The notes under the pieces were generated by a model. The model searched no databases. It worked only from the letters and a program-made list of their open reading frames with translations, and had not been told where the DNA came from. A DNA stretch of 64,000 nucleotides from Metridium senile (Eukaryota > Cnidaria > Anthozoa > Actiniaria > Metridiidae): the NCBI GenBank assembly GCA_949775045.1, contig OX459110.1:12185741-12249740 (forward strand). Reading direction: 5' to 3'. Below are positions 60,301-64,000 of the stretch, in pieces; within the stretch, counting starts at the first letter, position 1; the number at the start of each line of letters is the position of its first letter. The position numbers and the translations under genes were made by a program.

Positions 60301-63300
60301 TTAAACTCTTTCAACATTGTTAAATCATGTTGAATGGATGTTGAATGGATGTTGAAAGAGTTTAAAAAGTTTAAGGACATTCCGTAGTTTTGCATTGCGC
60401 ACGCTCTACTGCGCACAATTTTGACCAGCGAGAGCGCGCGCTATAGCTCGCGCACCTTGCGCGCGCTATGTCGATATTACTAAACGATCACAATTCGTAC
60501 ATTCAAAGTGCCATAGCGCCAAAACGAATACGGTGACCTATCTTTTTTATGGTGTTAAACTAATGGTATCCAGGTTTGCAAACACATATCCGAGTTTGAA
60601 TAAAAATTTATGTCCAGATTTCGAGATATTTCAGAATTGTGGTAATATTCTGTCATCCAGGTGTTCGCGATCAATACGCTCGTGTATTGCATTATCGCTA
60701 TTTTCTTTTAACAGGTCCACTTTACTATCCAAGTATTGTGTGTGAATGAAGACTTGGGATGCTAAGATGTAATTAAACCTAATATTTCAATACTAATATC
60801 AAAAAAGAGTGCCATTAATCGCCTTTTCTTCTCATTTTATACATCGAAATATTACTCTCGCGCGCCATCCAAATGAGTAACTTTGACGTGATCTAGTGCC
60901 AAAACCAACACGGTGACCCCCCTTTTTTATTTCATTTTTGAAATGCCCATGTCTTAAAGTATAACTGTACAAAGTTTCAATAAAAACTTATGTCAAAATC
61001 TATTACTACGGAATGTCCTTAAACATTGCCATTCAACAAAATCGAATAGATGTTGAAGCAAATGTTGAAACCATTTGCCCGGGCCCTTACTTGCTGTAGT
61101 GTTAATCTCTATTTTATGTGGACAACTGTAATGACACTGACTGTATTTGCATAACATTTGTGTATGATATTTGTTACAGGAAGCTTAAACACTGGTGGAA
61201 GAAGAGAACGAATACTGCCCAAGCTGATCTATCAGGGACACCAAGATGGGAGATAGACTATGATTTGAATGAATATCCACAATATGGACTCTTTTATGAG
61301 TACTTGGAAATGGGTGGGTATAGTTGTTGTTGTAATACAGTAATAGCACACATATAAGAACCTGAAGCTAGGATGGATGGATGGAAGAAAGGAAAGAAGA
61401 AGGGGGAGGAGGAAAGAAAGGTAGATAGGAAGGTAGGATGGATGGATGGATGGATGGATAGATGGAAGAGAAGGAGGGAGGAAATAAGAATGAAAATTTT
61501 AGCCTAACAGGTTCTTAAAACCCAGGCTCTTATACGTGGGCTAGTACTGTAGCTCTTATTATAGTTATATGCAAATGAGTTAGAACAATGGATTCAAGCC
61601 AAGGCTTTTAGGCCAAGATTTTTCTTTTTGCCCAGGAGCTGTGACTTGAATCCATTGTTTGAAAAAATTGGCTATTGTTGTTATTGTCATTGTTGTTATT
61701 ACTGTAGTTATTGTCTAGGGCTCACAGAAAAGTCTGTGGCCTTGCAGGGGGCAGCCAATAATGTACAAACCAAATTTGCCAACTCGTTGCTATGTACATT
61801 TCTACCCAGTTCAAAACTCTTGTTCCAAAAAGTTTCTACGAGAAATATCAAAATACATAAGACAAAGAACCTTATTCCCAAAAGATTTTAATTGGTTGGA
61901 AACGTACATAGCAATGTTTCAGCAAATTTGGTCTATTCTTCCGTTGCAACGTCTTTCCATTTATTTCCATAAAACTTTGTTGAATAACTTTTTGTAATCA
62001 TTCTTTTATATTATTTTATTCTGACAGTTATTCAATATGGCTTCATTACTATCTTTGTAACTGCTTTCCCCCTTGGACCTCTACTGGCATTAATCAACAA
62101 CCTGACTGAGATTCGTCTGGATGCTTACAAGTTCACAGTTGTGTACAGGCGACCTATGGCTGCTCGTGCACAGGACATTGGTGAGTACAATATGTACTTT
62201 ATTTTTTGTAGGAATAATAATTATTGGGTGTCTGTGTTTTCTTAAGGCCCGTTTACACTTGCAATTTTATCATGCAACAAGAGGTGTGATTTCAATGGCG
62301 ATTTTATCGCAGATTTGTCAAGGCAACTTTGAACATGCTCGAAATTTAGTGCAATTTGCTGCTACTTTCTGTCTCCTAAATTCGAGCATATTCGAAATTG
62401 CGTCAACAAAGCTGTGATAAAATCGCCATTGAAATCACAGCTCTTATAAACGGGCAATGTTTGAAGCACAATATATTGTTCTTCTATTTTTGCTTAGGGA
62501 GAGGGAGGACTTGAGGAAGTGGGAGGGGAGGGAGCCCACCTCCTTCTAATCGAATATTCTTGTAAACAAAACAGTAATAATATTAAAAAATTAATAAAAA
62601 CAAATAAAAAATAAATAGATGGAGGTAAGTGTTTGCAAGTTTATGTAGAGTCTAGATAGAATGCACACTTGTCAGTTATATTTAAATGATCTTTTACAAG
62701 ACATGTATATATTAAACAAAAACAAAAAAGTAATTACATAGAGATAAAGATAAGAAGTCATGATGTTCTTTCCTTCATTTGATGTATACATTCTCAATCT
62801 TCATTACTCATTACTTTTATTAATACTTCATTTCTCATCCATCCTACCATTTTTCAGGTATCTGGTTTGCTATTCTCAATGGAGTCACTAAACTATCTGT
62901 TGTTGTCAATGTAAGTTTGCTGTAAAAACTATGAGAATTTTCCTATAGAAGAATGAGAAAATATGTTAAATATATGAAAATAGATGGTTAAAAGATAGAA
63001 AGGCAGCACAGAAACCTCTTAGAGAATGGGGAAAAACGTGAAAAATAAGAAAGAAAAGATGTGAATGCTTTGCCATGATAATTTTCTTATAGAAGAATAA
63101 GAAAAAATGTTAAAAATATAAAAATAGATGGGTAAAAGATAGAAAGGCAGCACAGAAACCTTCTAGAGAATGGGGAAAAACGTGAAAAATAAGAAAGAAA
63201 AGATTAATGAAAAATTTAAGCAAGAAATAATGACAGAAAATTGTTAGTAATAAGTTAGTGCAAAGTAGGAGAGAAAAAGAGCAGCAAGTAATAATATTAT

Positions 63301-64000
63301 GATTGGAACTCATGAATTTACTATCAAATAACTTAGGTGATTTTCTTTCTTTCCTTGTTCTTTCTTTTTTATTTAAGACACTTACTAGAGCTGTTCTCAT
63401 TAACCCGTGAAACAAAGTGTACTAGTTAAAATGTAGAAGAACACAATGGAATTAAAGTGCATTAAAGAGTGATACATTAAAGTGTGTTTCACAGGTCAAT
63501 GAAAAGGGCTCTAGATAGTTTTACAGCATAACGCGCCTTACCATGGCCACCCAATTAAAGTTTTGTACAGGTTAGCTTAGCATTCAAAAGGTTTTTTTTT
63601 TTTTTTCAAATTATTTGCTACACTTTTTTCAAATTTAAACATCCTGGGAGGTTTTTCAGACACTTATAAACTTCACTCTTGTCTTTGTTTTGAACATTTC
63701 AAAGTGTTTGCCATTTGACACTTGGCGTGTCTTTTACTTAAGGTCAAAATCTCGCTTTCTCAATTGGTTAACTTGTACAAAACTTTAATTAGGTGGCCAC
63801 GGTAAGGTGCATCCCGCTGTAATTTACAGACTATTTTCTGTTCTTCAGGCATTTGTGATAGCTTTTGTATCAGAGTTTGTACCTCGTGCATATCACCGCT
63901 ATGGGAGAGGCAAGACTGACATGAGTGACTTCCTTGAGGAAAGTCTGTCTTGCTTTGATATCTCCAACTTTACTAGCATCGAAATGCCAGATTCTACAAT
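42372..64000 (+). CDS. ANO7: Anoctamin (TMEM16, ANO7-like), 23 exons, 3' end beyond the window
   Basis: Exons: 42372-42827, 44935-44986, 46520-46650, 46880-46978, 47552-47749, 48255-48309, 49052-49107, 50033-50089, 51181-51245, 51930-52064, 53482-53587, 54146-54206, 54458-54540, 55136-55198, 56246-56320, 56916-57083, 57534-57570, 58951-59062, 59840-60007, 61180-61313, 62028-62180, 62858-62910 and 63849-64000. All phases agree; 889 residues seen. The N-terminus is a Pro/Gln/Tyr-rich disordered stretch; the start could also be the in-frame ATG at 42450. The cytosolic dimerisation region has the family hallmarks [19 protein letters not shown] and [20 protein letters not shown]1 starts [20 protein letters not shown]. 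Later come KKxxTxxxYED-like loops, [25 protein letters not shown] and [10 protein letters not shown] (the TM8 Glu and Asp of the calcium site are kept). RAQDIGIWF and [10 protein letters not shown] favour ANO7 by memory. A calcium-regulated lipid scramblase or chloride channel is expected. Intron 18 is unusual (see 59383-59839). Confidence 0.9.
42828..44030 (+). other. First part of anoctamin intron 1
   Basis: AT-rich. A short block at about 43520-43550 (ccagagtcaaaccaacttgt) also occurs near 41850, and 43440-43500 contains cgatcactgatgaagctcaa followed by gatcgaaac, like the dispersed gtcgaaacgt repeats elsewhere. No coding region is seen. Confidence 0.35.
44033..44520 (+). mobile_element. 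LINE 3' end, plus strand
   Basis: The frame at 44033-44260 ends in the LINE ORF2 pattern: [20 protein letters not shown], then [17 protein letters not shown] and a stop. The 3' end is a TTG microsatellite at about 44501-44517. In anoctamin intron 1, sense orientation, 5' truncated. Confidence 0.8.
44995..46275. mobile_element. Outer element split by a Mutator-like insertion
   Basis: The segment before 45119 (acaagtgattatagaaatta, tgattggtcgag, cgataatcacc) and the segment after 46171 (tttttgaaataatcactttt, gtattcatactaaaacaatt) match the element at 29777-30172. That element was therefore present here first. Boundaries are approximate. Confidence 0.55.
45119..46162. mobile_element. Non-autonomous Mutator-like element, 9-bp target duplication
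   Basis: The left end tagcctgagaaaacagacgt is the exact inverse of the right end acgtctgttttctcaggcta, and inversion continues for over 100 bases (ccgggaaattccatactgat, gacgtagcgctaccgagatc). The identical 9-mer gtgtttcac flanks both sides (45110-45118 and 46163-46171). The 1044-bp interior has no transposase and includes a hairpin at about 45815-45850. Nine-base duplication plus long inverted ends fits MULE elements. Confidence 0.85.
47022..47225. mobile_element. MITE with GGGCCCGGGCAAAC ends, copy 2
   Basis: gggcccgggcaaacagtttc to gaaaccgtttgcccgggccc, with paired aatggcaatgttttaacg and cgtttaaacattgccatt. In intron 4 of the anoctamin. Confidence 0.9.
47855..48031. mobile_element. pogo/Tigger-like MITE with TA duplication, copy 1
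   Basis: CAGTGGTACCTCTATTAAG and CTTAATAGAGGTACCACTG are perfect inverted ends flanked by TA. Inner direct copies of ctctattaagcggcca. The end sequence CAGTGG(T/A)ACC is typical of pogo-like elements. In intron 5. Confidence 0.85.
48067..48183. repeat. Palindrome in anoctamin intron 5
   Basis: tataatatattctttagaat with ttgacta is inverted as tagtcaaattctaaagaata with tattacattata. Loop of about 55 bases. Confidence 0.75.
48425..48660 (+). repeat. ATC-rich trinucleotide tract
   Basis: Degenerate (ATC)n sequence in intron 6 of the anoctamin. Confidence 0.8.
48661..48965. mobile_element. Repeat-derived element with TCCGATTACA units
   Basis: Inverted blocks around attggactgagtccaatt and agtccgatttg, then several direct copies of actgtccgattac (48865-48958). 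Probably a decayed inverted-repeat element. In intron 6. Confidence 0.45.
49132..49978. mobile_element. Element with CTTTCATTTATTAGTGTATG ends, copy 1
   Basis: gggggctttcatttattagt with gtatgagggggg is inverted as cccccacccatacactaata with aatgaaatccccct. Inside is a strong palindrome (about 49703-49857: tatgcaaatgatttcaaaca with its inverse, and caaatcgaggctttcgggc) and a tRNA-like piece. A second copy is at 55737-55990, and a solo end at about 6478-6505. In intron 7. Confidence 0.75.
49535..49606 (-). other. tRNA-like sequence, probably SINE or pseudogene
   Basis: On the minus strand a 72-base stretch has a B-box-like GGTTCAATTCCC near its end and TGGTATAGTGGGG where an A box would be. The anticodon and T stems do not pair cleanly, so a working tRNA is unlikely. 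Confidence 0.35.
50106..50558. mobile_element. CAGCTATTTCAAAAAA element interrupted by a pogo-like MITE
   Basis: The outer ends acacagctatttcaaaaaaa and agcttttttgaaatagctgt are inverted and belong to the 18657-18940 family. A MITE sits inside at 50311-50464. In intron 8. Confidence 0.8.
50311..50464. mobile_element. pogo/Tigger-like MITE with TA duplication, copy 2 (nested)
   Basis: CAGTGGAACCCCGTTATTGC and the right end aacagggttccactg are inverted, with TA on both sides. Inside, cgttaatgcggacact resembles the terminal motif of such elements. Confidence 0.85.
51269..51885 (+). repeat. GAT/GCT minisatellite
   Basis: Higher-order array of gatgataatagtgatgataa and gatgctgctgctgatg units filling most of intron 9. 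It is open in several frames on both strands, a consequence of composition. Confidence 0.85.
52142..52325. mobile_element. Dispersed element with a hairpin, copy 2
   Basis: gcgagtaaactagtataggc, then actttactaacgttttgagc paired with gctcgaaacgtcagtaaagt, ending gtgttacaaatttcattata. Same family as 24240-24565. In intron 10. Confidence 0.75.
52436..53430 (+). repeat. Minisatellite with 20-bp period (ATCCATTCATTCATTTATCC type)
   Basis: From about 52775 to 53400 a 20-base unit, attcattcatttatccattc or its variant with ttatttat, repeats about 30 times. Before this are looser cattcatt and tttattta tracts. It fills intron 10 up to 80 bases before exon 11. Confidence 0.95.
53588..54145 (+). other. 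Anoctamin intron 11
   Basis: AT-rich, with nothing recognisable beyond ordinary splice signals. The same holds for 54541-55135. Confidence 0.3.
55737..55990. mobile_element. Element with CTTTCATTTATTAGTGTATG ends, copy 2
   Basis: gggtttttcatttattagtg with tatggggaggtg is inverted as cctccccccatactctaata with aatgaaagccca. In intron 14. Confidence 0.75.
56333..56600 (+). repeat. CAT/ACC trinucleotide tract
   Basis: Degenerate repeat with two direct copies of attaccaccaccttcactac followed by cactaccaccactacaactt-like sequence. In intron 15. Confidence 0.8.
56762..56835 (+). pseudogene. Partial duplicate of anoctamin exon 16
   Basis: The 74 bases repeat the first part of exon 16 (56916 onwards) with two differences, and keep the same acceptor (ttattttctag) and frame. 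The reading continues [20 protein letters not shown] and runs into a CAT repeat and a stop. There is no splice donor. The duplicate unit is 154 bases and includes upstream intron sequence (catatctattatttct). A third, more decayed copy of the unit lies at about 56595-56690. Confidence 0.85.
57117..57400. mobile_element. MITE with GGCCCRGGYAAAY ends, copy 3
   Basis: aaggcccaggtaaatggttt to gaagctgtttgcccgggcct. The middle contains extra inverted copies of tgaaaccgtttgcc-like sequence, making it longer than other copies. In intron 16. Confidence 0.8.
57713..58468. mobile_element. Terminal-inverted-repeat element with TA duplication
   Basis: CAATCTTGGACAAAAAAGTT and a right end reading aacatttttgtccaagattg are inverted and flanked by TA. 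The 756-bp interior shows no transposase. In intron 17. Confidence 0.85.
58690..58905. mobile_element. MITE with CAGTGTGAATC ends and TA duplication
   Basis: CAGTGTGAATCAAAAAACCA with gtgggcacc and the right end gggtgcccacggtttagtga with ttcgcactg are inverted. Inner aatcgtttattattcattga and acaactcacaaacaactat also pair with their inverses. Flanked by TA. In intron 17. Confidence 0.85.
59383..59839 (+). repeat. Minisatellite of about 90 bp containing copies of the exon 19 acceptor
   Basis: tcttgttacytagtcctgg recurs with AG ends at 59390, 59480, 59572, 59662 and 59748 before the true acceptor at 59839 (spacing 90, 92, 90, 86, 91). Each copy includes polypyrimidine-like cattcatctatcttgttac, the AG, and coding-like cctggtcctcttggtgacta. 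A looser CTTC/CATT tract precedes it (59100-59380). Confidence 0.95.
60103..60274 (+). repeat. (ATATT)n microsatellite
   Basis: About 34 uninterrupted pentanucleotide units, abutting the truncated MITE at 60275. Confidence 0.95.
60275..61087. mobile_element. MITE of the GGCCCGGGC family, copy 4, left end lost and interrupted
   Basis: Family sequence starts internally at ttgaatggcaatgttttaac, directly after the microsatellite, and its left terminus is absent. The right half (aaacattgccattcaacaaa to gcccgggccc) is intact. It is split by 60372-61022. In intron 19. Confidence 0.85.
60372..61022. mobile_element. Inverted-repeat element nested in the MITE, TTAA or TA target
   Basis: aaggacattccgtagt and actacggaatgtcctt are perfect inverted ends. 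Removing the insert with one TTAA restores gtttaaacattgcc, the sequence of the other family copies. The interior is non-coding as far as I can see and includes two related blocks (gccaaaacgaatacggtgac and gccaaaaccaacacggtgac). Confidence 0.85.
61336..61551. mobile_element. MITE with ACAGTAATAG ends, copy 2
   Basis: tacagtaatagcacacatat with aagaacctg is inverted as cttatacgtgggctagtact. The interior is replaced by a GGAT-rich purine tract (61376-61485). Same family as 5553-5822. In intron 20. Confidence 0.7.
62245..62456. mobile_element. Palindromic MITE
   Basis: aaggcccgtttaca and gtgatttcaatggcgatttt are inverted as aaaatcgccattgaaatcac and tataaacgggca. gaacatgctcgaaattt pairs with aaattcgagcatattcg. 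In intron 21. Confidence 0.85.
62938..63204 (+). repeat. Direct duplication, period about 144 bp
   Basis: atagaaaggcagcacagaaa and gagaatggggaaaaacgtga occur in both halves (62938-63060 and 63082-63204) with few differences. In intron 22. Confidence 0.9.
63394..63506. mobile_element. Palindromic MITE, copy 2
   Basis: gttctcattaacccgtgaaa at the left and gtttcacaggtcaatgaaaa at the right. Same family as 8725-8863. In intron 22. Confidence 0.7.
63530..63830. mobile_element. Inverted pair of LINE-3'-end-like repeats
   Basis: cgccttaccatggccaccca with attaaagttttgtacagg at 63530-63570 is inverted at 63765-63815 (ttgtacaaaactttaattag, gtggccacggtaaggtgc). Both match the 3' region of the decayed LINE at 32822-33150. 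It ends 20 bases before the exon 23 acceptor. Confidence 0.7.

Overview
This is nuclear DNA of an invertebrate animal. It is AT-rich, its genes are split by many short-to-medium introns, and intergenic and intronic space is packed with inverted-repeat transposon remnants (MITEs), LINE 3' ends, a tRNA-derived SINE and microsatellites. The gene set (dickkopf-like, leucine-rich-repeat GPCR, anoctamin, DEPDC7-like, KIAA2012-like) is metazoan. A repeated element in one intron carries a short coding exon of a kind I remember from coral and sea-anemone gene models, so an anthozoan cnidarian is my best guess. That assignment is inference, not proven by the sequence.

Layout. 424-650 is the last coding exon of an unrecognised gene entering from the left. 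2751-16128 (+) is a 14-exon gene resembling vertebrate KIAA2012, with a conserved N-terminal block and a long C-terminal charged coiled coil. 17592-20782 (-) is a three-exon DEDD-type 3'-5' exonuclease. 21121-23355 (-) is a four-exon classical short-chain dehydrogenase. It lies head to head, 210 bp apart, with 23566-26850 (+), a three-exon DEP-domain gene of the DEPDC7/DEPDC4 type. 29658-36047 (+) is a leucine-rich-repeat GPCR whose transmembrane exon carries one frameshift. 37513-41212 (+) is a four-exon secreted dickkopf-like protein. 42372-64000 (+) is an anoctamin (TMEM16, closest in memory to ANO7) with 23 exons visible, cut by the right edge.

All exon joins were checked by hand for splice dinucleotides and reading phase. 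Every listed junction keeps the frame except the lesion in the GPCR. One intron uses GC-AG.

The genes do not form one pathway. DKK-like and LRR-GPCR products suggest secreted and receptor signalling, and the anoctamin a membrane scramblase or channel. The most unusual feature is structural: at four places a gene edge (stop-codon region, splice-acceptor region or half an exon) has been copied into a local tandem array. The clearest is the anoctamin intron before exon 19, where about 90-bp repeats each carry a copy of the exon's splice acceptor and first codons. Nested transposons with readable target-site duplications are also abundant.
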